Notes: a model not told the origin generated them from the sequence alone. A stretch of DNA of 5,023 nucleotides from Magnetominusculus dajiuhuensis (GCF_046044395.1 NZ_JBJUSG010000186.1:1-5023), one strand, 5' to 3'. Shown: positions 1 through 4,983, numbered from the stretch's first letter. A program made the numbers and translations.

Positions 1-146
1 ATTATACTATACATACTACCAGTATCGTTCTTGCCTTCACCGAGAATCGCTGGCGGCAAACCCCAAGCATAGATTTTTACCCTCACTTTATGCTTTACTA
101 ATGCCCGTGTAGTATAAACTTTTCGATTGGAGGCATTACCGCAGCT
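1..146. other. Unresolved DNA upstream of ask
   Basis: No gene can be assigned here. All three forward frames are open from the left edge and stop at 72, 101 and 112. One of them could be the 3' end of an upstream gene, but none gives a recognisable C-terminus and I cannot choose between them. No hairpin followed by a T-run is visible, so there is no sign of a terminator between a possible upstream gene and ask. The right part carries the probable ask promoter and its SD. Confidence 0.4.
90..118 (+). promoter_or_regulatory. Possible weak promoter for ask
   Basis: TATAAA at 113-118 is a good -10 hexamer. Transcription would start near 125, just before the ask SD at 127-133. The matching -35 position (90-95, ATGCTT with a 17-nt spacer) fits TTGACA poorly, so this is at best a weak or activator-dependent promoter. 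Co-transcription from an upstream gene is equally possible. Confidence 0.28.
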
Positions 147-149
147 ATG
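127..149 (+). promoter_or_regulatory. ask ribosome binding site with long spacing
   Basis: TTGGAGG at 127-133 is the only SD before the ask ATG at 147, and it lies 13 nt away, longer than the usual 5-9. No in-frame ATG, GTG or TTG lies between them. The next in-frame Met (residue 23) falls after the essential KYGGTS motif, so the 147 start stands. The poor spacing may lower initiation on the full-length subunit relative to the better internal site at 882-899. Confidence 0.6.
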
Positions 150-1382
150 CTCGCAAAAAAATTAATAGTACAAAAATATGGAGGTACCTCCGTTGGTACC
201 AAAGACAGGATTATGGCCGTTGCCCAAAGGGCGGTGAAAACCAAAAGGGCAAACAACGCCGTTGTGCTCGTCGTGTCCGCTATGTCCGGTGAAACAGACC
301 GGTTGATTCGTCTGGCCGGCGAGATGCACGAAAGTCCTCCCGAAAGAGAGCTTGATATGCTCCTCTCAAGCGGAGAAAGGATAAGCGCCGCACTGACCGC
401 TATGGCTATAGAGGCCCTCGGCGAAAAGGCCGTATCATTATCCGGACGCCAGGTAGGTATAATCACCGACTCCATGCACACAAAGGCAAAGATAGAACAC
501 GTGCATGCTGGCCGCGTCAGACAGACCATTGACGAGGACATGATTGCCGTAATCGCGGGGTTTCAGGGCGTCACTGAGGATATGTCAGAGGTCACCACAC
601 TTGGCAGGGGAGGGTCTGACCTTACCGCCGTTGCGGTTGCGGCAGCGCTCAGGGCCGACCTATGTGAGATATACACCGATGTTGACGGCGTCTATACGGC
701 AGACCCAAACGTTGTAAAAAACGCGAGGAAACTGGACAAAATTTCCTATGACGAAATGCTTGAGCTTGCGAGCCTCGGTGCCAAGGTGCTGCAGAGCCGC
801 TCCGTGGAATTCGCCAGTAAGTACGAAGTCCCGCTTGTCGTACGCTCAAGTTTCAGCGAGGAGCCAGGCACACTCGTTATGAAGGAGGATAAAGATATGG
901 AAAACGTGGTAGTCTCAGGAATCGCCTGCGATAAGAATCAGGTTAAGCTGACCGCGCTTGGAGTGCCCGATAAGCCCGGTATCGCCGCTAAGATTTTCAG
1001 CGCCATCGCACAAAGGGGCATAGTGGTGGATATGATAGTGCAAAACGTCAGCGCCGACGGCAGCGTTGCCGATATTTCGTTCACCGTGCCCAAGACCGAC
1101 TCAAAAGGCGCCCTTGAGATAACAACATCAGTGGCACAGACCCTCGGCGCTAAGTCCGTAATCGTAAAAGATGACATAGCAAAGATATCTATCGTAGGCG
1201 TAGGCATGAGGACACACTCCGGGGCCGCCGCTAAAATGTTCCAAACCCTCTCGGACAACAATATAAATATCATGATGATAAGCACATCGGAGATAAAAAT
1301 CTCCTGCGTCATAGAAGGCAAATACAGCGAACTTGCACAGCGCGAACTCCACGAGGTCTTCGCACTCGAAAAGGCCGGCTGA
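147..1382 (+). CDS. ask: Aspartokinase (aspartate kinase), alpha subunit
   Basis: Phosphorylates L-aspartate with ATP (EC 2.7.2.4), the first step toward lysine, threonine, methionine and diaminopimelate, in the cytoplasm. The 411-residue length matches monofunctional aspartokinases; there is no homoserine dehydrogenase fusion. The N-terminal amino-acid-kinase domain (about 5-245) shows KYGGTSVG at 10-17, VSAMSGETD at 43-51, SSGERISAAL at 74-83, TTLGRGGSDLTA at 150-161 and YTDVDGVYTADP at 176-187. Two ACT domains follow: about 267-335 (LGVPDKPGIAAKIF, then IVQNVS) and 345-410 (VGVGMRTHSGAAAKMF, then ISTSEIKISCVIEG). These normally bind lysine and/or threonine for feedback inhibition; which effector applies cannot be read here. 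ATG at 147 is the only start that keeps the KYGGTS strand. A terminator follows, so it is transcribed apart from rpsL. The symbol lysC would be equally acceptable. Confidence 0.96.
   Translation: MLAKKLIVQKYGGTSVGTKDRIMAVAQRAVKTKRANNAVVLVVSAMSGETDRLIRLAGEMHESPPERELDMLLSSGERISAALTAMAIEALGEKAVSLSGRQVGIITDSMHTKAKIEHVHAGRVRQTIDEDMIAVIAGFQGVTEDMSEVTTLGRGGSDLTAVAVAAALRADLCEIYTDVDGVYTADPNVVKNARKLDKISYDEMLELASLGAKVLQSRSVEFASKYEVPLVVRSSFSEEPGTLVMKEDKDMENVVVSGIACDKNQVKLTALGVPDKPGIAAKIFSAIAQRGIVVDMIVQNVSADGSVADISFTVPKTDSKGALEITTSVAQTLGAKSVIVKDDIAKISIVGVGMRTHSGAAAKMFQTLSDNNINIMMISTSEIKISCVIEGKYSELAQRELHEVFALEKAG
882..899 (+). promoter_or_regulatory. Internal SD and start codon within ask
   Basis: AAGGAGG at 882-888 is followed, after 8 nt, by ATG at 897-899, in frame as Met251 of ask. 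This is a better-spaced site than the one serving the gene's own start. The position, at the kinase/ACT junction, is where aspartokinases of the Bacillus LysC, Corynebacterium and Thermus type start their beta subunit. Confidence 0.68.
897..1382 (+). CDS. ask: Aspartokinase beta (regulatory) subunit, internal in-frame start
   Basis: A nested product of 161 residues, identical to residues 251-411 of the full-length enzyme and containing only the two ACT domains. The sequence shows a strong SD at 882-888 with 8-nt spacing to an in-frame ATG. It is established that several bacterial aspartokinases are alpha2-beta2 complexes whose beta chain, about 160-170 residues, comes from such an internal start and contributes to effector binding. 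That this organism does the same is inference from the placement and SD. The alternative is that AAG GAG GAT merely encodes Lys-Glu-Asp in the interdomain linker and only one product is made. Confidence 0.6.
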   Translation: MENVVVSGIACDKNQVKLTALGVPDKPGIAAKIFSAIAQRGIVVDMIVQNVSADGSVADISFTVPKTDSKGALEITTSVAQTLGAKSVIVKDDIAKISIVGVGMRTHSGAAAKMFQTLSDNNINIMMISTSEIKISCVIEGKYSELAQRELHEVFALEKAG

Positions 1383-1414
1383 GGGGGTTTTTGAGACCGA
1401 TGAACTGTTGGCCA

Positions 1415-1447
1415 ATCAGGCCGCCGTGCCCGCCTGATGTTTTTTTT
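1415..1447 (+). terminator. Rho-independent terminator of ask
   Basis: ATCAGGC at 1415-1421 and GCCTGAT at 1432-1438 form a perfect 7-bp stem with a 10-nt loop. After a single G it is followed by eight consecutive T at 1440-1447. It lies 33 nt after the ask stop codon and before the rpsL promoter, so it separates the two transcription units. Confidence 0.85.
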
Positions 1448-1496
1448 ACATTATTATTATATTCTTGTTGACAAATGAAAATCGTTATGGTAGTAT
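1440..1496 (+). promoter_or_regulatory. Main str operon promoter (rpsL promoter) with UP-like element
   Basis: Consensus -35 TTGACA lies at 1468-1473 and -10 TAGTAT (4 of 6) at 1491-1496, spaced by 17 nt. Transcription would start near 1503, giving a leader of about 160 nt before rpsL. Immediately upstream, 1440-1466 is almost purely A/T, as in the UP elements of strong ribosomal promoters. The T-run of the ask terminator is part of this AT-rich block, so the two signals abut. Confidence 0.75.
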
Positions 1497-1522
1497 TCCA
1501 CTCGTTACGGTGCTATTCTGCT
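1483..1522 (+). repeat. 20-bp imperfect tandem repeat at the rpsL promoter
   Basis: CGTTATGGTAGTATTCCACT (1483-1502) is followed directly by CGTTACGGTGCTATTCTGCT (1503-1522); 15 of 20 positions match, and a third partial copy starts CGTT at 1523. The first copy contains the -10 hexamer. The second contains TGCTATTCT, which resembles an extended -10 element (TGnTATTCT) and could be a second, weaker start or a duplicated operator. Confidence 0.6.
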
Positions 1523-1663
1523 CGTTTGGAAGCAGGGTAGATGAATGGGTTGGCCGACAGGCCCTGTTACTATTGATCGGAAGAGGGCCGACGGGTTGGT
1601 CAGAAGGGCATGAGCGAGAGTAACAGGGTATGAACGAGTAGTACAGATGATTGTGGAGGGATA
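1503..1663 (+). promoter_or_regulatory. Structured 5' leader of the str operon mRNA
   Basis: About 160 nt without a convincing gene. CCCTGTTACT (1562-1571) and AGTAACAGGG (1619-1628) are perfectly complementary over 10 bp with a 47-nt interior. Inside, GAC (1590-1592) and GTC (1599-1601) can close a small hairpin. Outside, CTCGTT (1521-1526) can pair with AACGAG (1633-1638). No T-run follows the stem, so it is not a simple terminator. The stem ends 26 nt before the rpsL SD. A leader controlling translation of the operon is a reasonable inference; I recognise no known riboswitch or ribosomal-protein leader class. Confidence 0.45.
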
Positions 1664-1666
1664 TTG
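1655..1666 (+). promoter_or_regulatory. rpsL SD deciding a TTG start
   Basis: GGAGGG at 1655-1660 precedes TTG at 1664-1666 by only 3 nt (4 nt if GGAGG is taken as the core). This fixes the TTG as the start of S12 and gives the N-terminus MPTIAQLVRK, which aligns with MATVNQLVRK of E. coli. Confidence 0.8.
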
Positions 1667-2035
1667 CCTACAATAGCACAGCTAGTAAGAAAGGGTAGAA
1701 AGGATGTAGTGAAAAAGACGAAGAGTCCGGCACTGCAGAGGTGTCCGCAGCGCCAGGGTGTGTGCACAAGGGTATATACTACTACGCCAAAAAAGCCGAA
1801 CTCGGCCCTGAGAAAAGTAGCAAGGGTCAGGCTGTCAAACGGCCTGGAGGTGACGGCATATATACCTGGAGTGGGACATAATCTTCAGGAGCACTCCATG
1901 GTGTTGATACGCGGAGGGAGAGTCAAAGACCTTCCCGGCGTGAGGTATCATATAATCAGAGGGTCGCTGGACACAGTAGGAGTCGCGGACAGAAGGCGCG
2001 GGCGGTCCAAGTATGGAGCAAAGAAACCCAAGTAA
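1664..2035 (+). CDS. rpsL: 30S ribosomal protein S12
   Basis: S12 lies at the decoding centre of the 30S subunit and takes part in tRNA selection. The 123 residues match the usual length (about 124). Diagnostic stretches are GVCTRVYTTTPKKPNSALRK (32-51), GHNLQEHSMVLIRGGRVKDL (71-90), PGVRYHIIRG (91-100) and RSKYGAKKPK at the end. Lys43 and Lys88, whose substitution is known to give streptomycin resistance, are both the wild-type residues; Asp89, the site methylthiolated by RimO in many bacteria, is also present. The start is TTG: GGAGGG at 1655-1660 lies 3 nt upstream, the second residue is the expected Pro, and no ATG or GTG occurs in frame back to the stop at 1631. It is the first gene of the operon. 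The rare start and tight SD spacing may limit its translation. Confidence 0.97.
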   Translation: MPTIAQLVRKGRKDVVKKTKSPALQRCPQRQGVCTRVYTTTPKKPNSALRKVARVRLSNGLEVTAYIPGVGHNLQEHSMVLIRGGRVKDLPGVRYHIIRGSLDTVGVADRRRGRSKYGAKKPK

Positions 2036-2039
2036 GTTA

Positions 2040-2153
2040 CCCCAAACGACTATCCTAATATTTGCCAATATACAGCCAATATGCAGGCCAATATACAGGA
2101 GTGGATATGTAGGAGTGAATGTACGGCTGTTTTTATGTCGGCAATGTTTGGGG
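2040..2153 (+). promoter_or_regulatory. Nested inverted repeats between rpsL and rpsG, candidate S7 mRNA site
   Basis: Three complementary segment pairs are nested in correct order: CCCCAAAC (2040-2047) with GTTTGGGG (2146-2153), TTGCC (2062-2066) with GGCAA (2140-2144), and ACAGCC (2072-2077) with GGCTGT (2125-2130). On the 3' side the first two arms are separated by one base; on the 5' side there is a 14-nt bulge. Together they would fold about 115 nt of mRNA into one long irregular arm. In E. coli, S7 represses its operon by binding a structured rpsL-rpsG intercistronic region. That this element does the same job is inference from position alone. Confidence 0.42.
2064..2098 (+). repeat. 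Three tandem copies of GCCAATATACAG
   Basis: GCCAATATACA (2064-2074), GCCAATATGCAG (2075-2086) and GCCAATATACAG (2087-2098) lie head to tail with an 11-12 bp period, just after rpsL. The units differ by one substitution and one missing G. Function unknown: replication slippage or a protein/RNA binding array are both possible. Confidence 0.75.
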
Positions 2154-2188
2154 CGGTGTGGTGGATATGTAGGATATGTAGTGGATAT
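2101..2188 (+). repeat. Direct repeats of GTGGATATGTAGGA
   Basis: GTGGATATGTAGGA occurs identically at 2101-2114 and 2161-2174, exactly 60 bp apart, and its first eight bases recur at 2181-2188. Within the second cluster, GGATATGTA is tandemly duplicated (2163-2171 and 2172-2180). The repeats lie partly inside and partly downstream of the nested inverted repeats. Confidence 0.7.
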
Positions 2189-2198
2189 TAAGAATGGC

Positions 2199-2227
2199 TT
2201 GATGTTAAGATAGGGTTGAGAGATACT
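2199..2227 (+). promoter_or_regulatory. Possible internal promoter before rpsG
   Basis: TTGATG (2199-2204) and GATACT (2222-2227) match the sigma70 hexamers at 4 of 6 positions each with a 17-nt spacer. They would give a transcript starting near 2235 that carries rpsG and fusA without the structured spacer. It is much weaker than the rpsL promoter and may be a chance match. Confidence 0.28.
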
Positions 2228-2253
2228 AAACTAAATACCGTGAGGTAATTATT

Positions 2254-2724
2254 ATGCCAAGAAGAAGAGTCGCAGAGAGAAAAGAGGTCCTGCCGGACCC
2301 CAAGTACAATAGTAAGATAGTAGGGAAGTTCATCAATATTCTCGTAGAGGACGGCAAGAAGGCGATAGCCGAGAGAATCTGCTACGGTGCCTTCGAAATA
2401 ATGAAGACAAAGACAGGCGACGACCCTCTGAAGATATTTAAGACGTCAATTGAAAACGTAAAGCCAATGATAGAGGTAAAACCCCGCCGTGTGGGCGGTG
2501 CCACATACCAGGTGCCAGTTGAAATAAGGCAGCAGAGGCGTATGGCACTGGCATACAGGTGGATAATTAACTACTCAAGACAACGTCAGGAAAAGACCAT
2601 GACCGACCGCCTTGCGGCCGAACTCCTTGACGCATATAATAACACCGGGTCCTCCGTAAAGAAAAAGGAAGATACCCATAAGATGGCCGACGCAAACAAG
2701 GCGTTTGCCCACTATCGCTGGTAG
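2254..2724 (+). CDS. rpsG: 30S ribosomal protein S7
   Basis: S7 nucleates assembly of the 30S head by binding the 3' major domain of 16S rRNA, and contacts mRNA and E-site tRNA. The 156 residues equal the typical bacterial length. Signatures: MPRRRVAERKEVLPDPKY at the start, NILVEDGKKAIAER (28-41), the beta-hairpin stretch VKPRRVGGATYQVPVEIR (75-92), VKKKEDTHKMADANKAFAHY (135-154) and the C-terminal RW. The ATG at 2254 follows GAGGT (2242-2246) with 7-nt spacing. It is separated from rpsL by an unusually long 218-nt spacer and from fusA by 51 nt. S7 is the known autogenous repressor of the str operon in E. coli, so the spacer structure upstream is a natural place to look for the same control. 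Confidence 0.98.
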   Translation: MPRRRVAERKEVLPDPKYNSKIVGKFINILVEDGKKAIAERICYGAFEIMKTKTGDDPLKIFKTSIENVKPMIEVKPRRVGGATYQVPVEIRQQRRMALAYRWIINYSRQRQEKTMTDRLAAELLDAYNNTGSSVKKKEDTHKMADANKAFAHYRW

Positions 2725-2727
2725 GCC

Positions 2728-2751
2728 GCGCCGCTTAGGCCGCCGCTTAGG
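2728..2751 (+). repeat. Short tandem repeat between rpsG and fusA
   Basis: CCGCTTAGG occurs at 2731-2739 and 2743-2751, a 12-bp period, in GC-rich sequence just after the rpsG stop. There is no T-run, so this is not a terminator, and rpsG and fusA are probably co-transcribed. Confidence 0.55.
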
Positions 2752-2775
2752 GTGACAAGAGAAGGATAAGAAGAT

Positions 2776-4860
2776 ATGTCAGATGAGAGGTTTCCTCTTG
2801 AAAGGACGAGAAATATCGGGATTATGGCGCATATTGACGCGGGCAAGACCACCACGACCGAGAGGATTCTCTACTACACAGGAGTTACATATAAGATAGG
2901 TGAAGTGCACGACGGTACTGCCGTAATGGACTGGATGCCCCAGGAACAGGAAAGGGGTATAACTATAACATCGGCGGCAACTACGTGTTTTTGGAATGAC
3001 CACAAGATAAATATAATAGATACCCCGGGGCACGTGGACTTCACAATAGAGGTAGAACGGTCAATGAGGGTACTGGACGGTACTATAATCGTCCTTGACG
3101 TTGTCTCAGGCGTCGAGCCGCAGACTGAGACCGTGTGGAGGCAGGCGGATAGGTATAACGTGCCAAGAATAGCGTTCTTAAATAAAATGGACAGGGTCGG
3201 GGCGGACTATTACATGTCGGTAACCTCAATGGTGGAAAAACTTGGAGCAAACCCCGTGCCGGTACAAATCCCTATGGGTGCCGAGGATAAGTTTCTCGGT
3301 CCGATAGATTTAGTGAAAATGAAGGCGTACTATTACGACGACGATGTGCTGGGGGCGGGATTCAGAGAGGCCGAGGTGCCCGAGGAGTACGCCGAACTGG
3401 CGGCGGAGTTCAGGGAAAAATTAATAGAATCAGTGTCCGAGGTAGACGATGTCCTGACAGATAAATATCTCAACGGCGTAAAGCTGCAGGAGCATGAGAT
3501 AATGGCAGCCCTCAGAAAGGGTGTGGCAGACAGGACGCTCGTGCCGGTGTTTTGCGGGGCGGCCTTTAAGAATAAAGGCATACAGATGCTTCTTGACGGT
3601 GTGGTGGATTACCTGCCGTCACCGCTGGATGTGCCGCCAATAATGGGCATAGACCCGGCAAGCGGAGAGTCCGTAGAGCGTAAACCCTCAGATGATGAGC
3701 CGTTTTCAGCCCTTGCCTTTAAAATTATGACAGACACCTACGTAGGACAGTTGACCTTTACCCGCGTATATTCAGGGGTGCTGAAGTCAGGGTCATACAT
3801 TTATAATTCGACGAAGGATAAAAAAGAAAGAATAAGCAGGCTTGTGCGAATGCACGCCAGTAAGAGGGAAGAGATTGGCGAGGTAAGGGCCGGCGACATA
3901 GCCGCGGTAGTGGGCCTGAAAAGTACGCTCACAGGGGATACCCTTTGCGATGAGAAAAGTCCGGTCATCCTGGAGTCAATACAGTTCCCCGAACCGGTTA
4001 TCTCGGTTGCGATAGAACCCAAGACAAAGGACGACAGAGACAAACTCTATACGTCGTTGAATAAATTGACTCAGGAAGACCCCTCGTTTAAGGTAAAGTT
4101 TAATGAAGAGACAGGACAGACACTGATAGCCGGTATGGGTGAGCTTCACCTTGAGATAATAGTTGACCGGCTGCTGAGGGAGTTCAAAGTAGGCGCCAAT
4201 GTCGGGAAGCCTCAGGTGGCCTACAGAGAGACCGTAAAGGCGGAGGCCCACGGCGACGGCAAGTACATAAGGCAGACCGGAGGCCGCGGCCAGTACGGGC
4301 ACGCAAAGATAGTCCTGATACCGCTTGGCAGAGGCAGCGGTTTTGAATTCGAAAATAAGATTGTGGGCGGCTCAGTCCCAAGAGAATATATAGCACCCAT
4401 AGAGGCAGGAATAAAGGAGGCCCTGAGCAATGGCATTATCGCCGGGTTTCCTGTGGTTGACGTAAGGGCTGAGCTATACGATGGCTCATACCACGAGGTA
4501 GATTCCTCTGAGATGGCCTTTAAGATAGCAGGCTCTATGGCAATGAAGGATGCGATGAAAAAGGCCTCCCCTGTGCTGTTGGAGCCGATAATGGATGTCG
4601 AAGTGGTTACCCCGGAAGACTATATGGGCGACGTCATTGGCGACATCAACAGCAGGCGCGGAAAGATACACTCAATGGTCAAAAGGGGCAACGCGCAGAT
4701 AATAAAGACAACAGTGCCGCTTTCGGAGATGTTTGGTTATGCAACTGACCTTCGCTCCCGAACACAGGGAAGGGCAAGTTATTCGATGCAGTTGGCACAC
4801 TACGATGAGCTGCCTAAAAGTGTGGCCGACGAGATAATTAAAAAAATTAAGGGTATATGA
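2776..4860 (+). CDS. fusA: Translation elongation factor G (EF-G)
   Basis: GTPase that drives translocation of tRNA and mRNA on the ribosome and, with ribosome recycling factor, helps split ribosomes. The length is 694 residues (E. coli 704). The G domain shows G1 AHIDAGKTT (18-26), G2 RGITI (60-64), G3 DTPGH (82-86), G4 NKMD (136-139) and G5 GAA (261-263). Domain II begins near 305. Domain III includes MGELHLEII (454-462), a region where fusidic acid resistance changes are known. Domain IV includes TGGRGQYGH (501-509) and the tip loop YHEVDSSEMAFKIAG (572-586) with His573, the residue that enters the decoding site. Domain V contains VTPEDYMGDVIGDINSRRG (611-629). AAGGA at 2762-2766 lies 9 nt before the ATG. 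All motifs are intact, with no sign of the divergent spare EF-G paralogue. Confidence 0.98.
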   Translation: MSDERFPLERTRNIGIMAHIDAGKTTTTERILYYTGVTYKIGEVHDGTAVMDWMPQEQERGITITSAATTCFWNDHKINIIDTPGHVDFTIEVERSMRVLDGTIIVLDVVSGVEPQTETVWRQADRYNVPRIAFLNKMDRVGADYYMSVTSMVEKLGANPVPVQIPMGAEDKFLGPIDLVKMKAYYYDDDVLGAGFREAEVPEEYAELAAEFREKLIESVSEVDDVLTDKYLNGVKLQEHEIMAALRKGVADRTLVPVFCGAAFKNKGIQMLLDGVVDYLPSPLDVPPIMGIDPASGESVERKPSDDEPFSALAFKIMTDTYVGQLTFTRVYSGVLKSGSYIYNSTKDKKERISRLVRMHASKREEIGEVRAGDIAAVVGLKSTLTGDTLCDEKSPVILESIQFPEPVISVAIEPKTKDDRDKLYTSLNKLTQEDPSFKVKFNEETGQTLIAGMGELHLEIIVDRLLREFKVGANVGKPQVAYRETVKAEAHGDGKYIRQTGGRGQYGHAKIVLIPLGRGSGFEFENKIVGGSVPREYIAPIEAGIKEALSNGIIAGFPVVDVRAELYDGSYHEVDSSEMAFKIAGSMAMKDAMKKASPVLLEPIMDVEVVTPEDYMGDVIGDINSRRGKIHSMVKRGNAQIIKTTVPLSEMFGYATDLRSRTQGRASYSMQLAHYDELPKSVADEIIKKIKGI

Positions 4861-4866
4861 TTTTTT

Positions 4867-4899
4867 TTGTTGACATAAGATATTATGTCGTGCTACACT
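4867..4899 (+). promoter_or_regulatory. tuf promoter
   Basis: Consensus -35 TTGACA at 4870-4875 and -10 TACACT at 4894-4899, spaced by 18 nt, with the extended -10 dinucleotide TG at 4891-4892. The -35 begins only 9 nt after the fusA stop, behind a run of eight T. It would give tuf a transcript starting near 4906, independent of rpsL-fusA read-through and suited to making EF-Tu in excess over EF-G. It shares TTGTTGACA and CACTCGTT with the rpsL promoter. Confidence 0.7.
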
Positions 4900-4950
4900 C
4901 GTTGTTTCCTGTTATAGGAGAGAGAGGCAGGAGAAGGTTAGGAGATAGTT

Positions 4951-4971
4951 ATGATATGGGCAGGAGATTAA
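4951..4971 (+). other. Six-codon mini-ORF in the tuf leader
   Basis: ATG at 4951, preceded by AGGAG (4940-4944) with 6-nt spacing, encodes MIWAGD and stops with TAA at 4969-4971, which overlaps the AAGGAGG (4970-4976) of tuf. A ribosome finishing it would terminate on the tuf SD. It may be a translation-coupling leader peptide or an accident of the purine-rich leader; no homologue is known to me. Confidence 0.25.
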
Positions 4972-4983
4972 GGAGGACAGATA

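Noticed and set aside
3..25. Small inverted repeat ATACT / AGTAT at the left edge
   Set aside because: Only 5 bp and AT-rich, with no context to interpret it.
98..541. A 147-codon minus-strand frame opposite the ask start
   Set aside because: It lies opposite the conserved kinase coding sequence, is rich in Ser/Ala/Ile as expected of an antisense shadow, and has no domain or plausible SD.
1562..1628. The 10-bp inverted repeat in the rpsL leader as a terminator
   Set aside because: The interior is 47 nt and no T-run follows AGTAACAGGG; it continues TATGAACGAG.
1541..1641. Mini-ORFs in the rpsL leader: MNGLADRPCYY (1541-1576), MSESNRV (1610-1633), MNE (1630-1641)
   Set aside because: Their SD-like sequences are poor or wrongly spaced, and short frames like these are expected by chance. 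The ATGA overlap at 1630-1633 is noted but not enough to support coding.
2013..2213. A 66-codon forward open frame overlapping the rpsL end and filling the rpsL-rpsG spacer
   Set aside because: It starts inside rpsL without an SD, and its repetitive sequence (ANIQP, ICRP, IYR) only reflects the tandem DNA repeats. There is no family resemblance.
4414..4432. AAGGAGG followed by ATG inside fusA, resembling an internal start
   Set aside because: The ATG is out of frame with fusA and reads only 11 codons to a stop. The SD-like string is simply the coding of the conserved Lys-Glu-Ala in EF-G domain IV.
2776..4860. Possibility that this is a divergent EF-G paralogue rather than the housekeeping copy
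   Set aside because: All G motifs, the domain IV tip His573 and the str operon position are canonical for the main EF-G.
4840..4868. Possible terminator at the fusA end: AAAAAAAT (4840-4847) against ATTTTTTT (4860-4867)
   Set aside because: The stem is entirely A/T with a 12-nt loop, so it is too weak to act as a standard intrinsic terminator. Read-through into tuf is likely.
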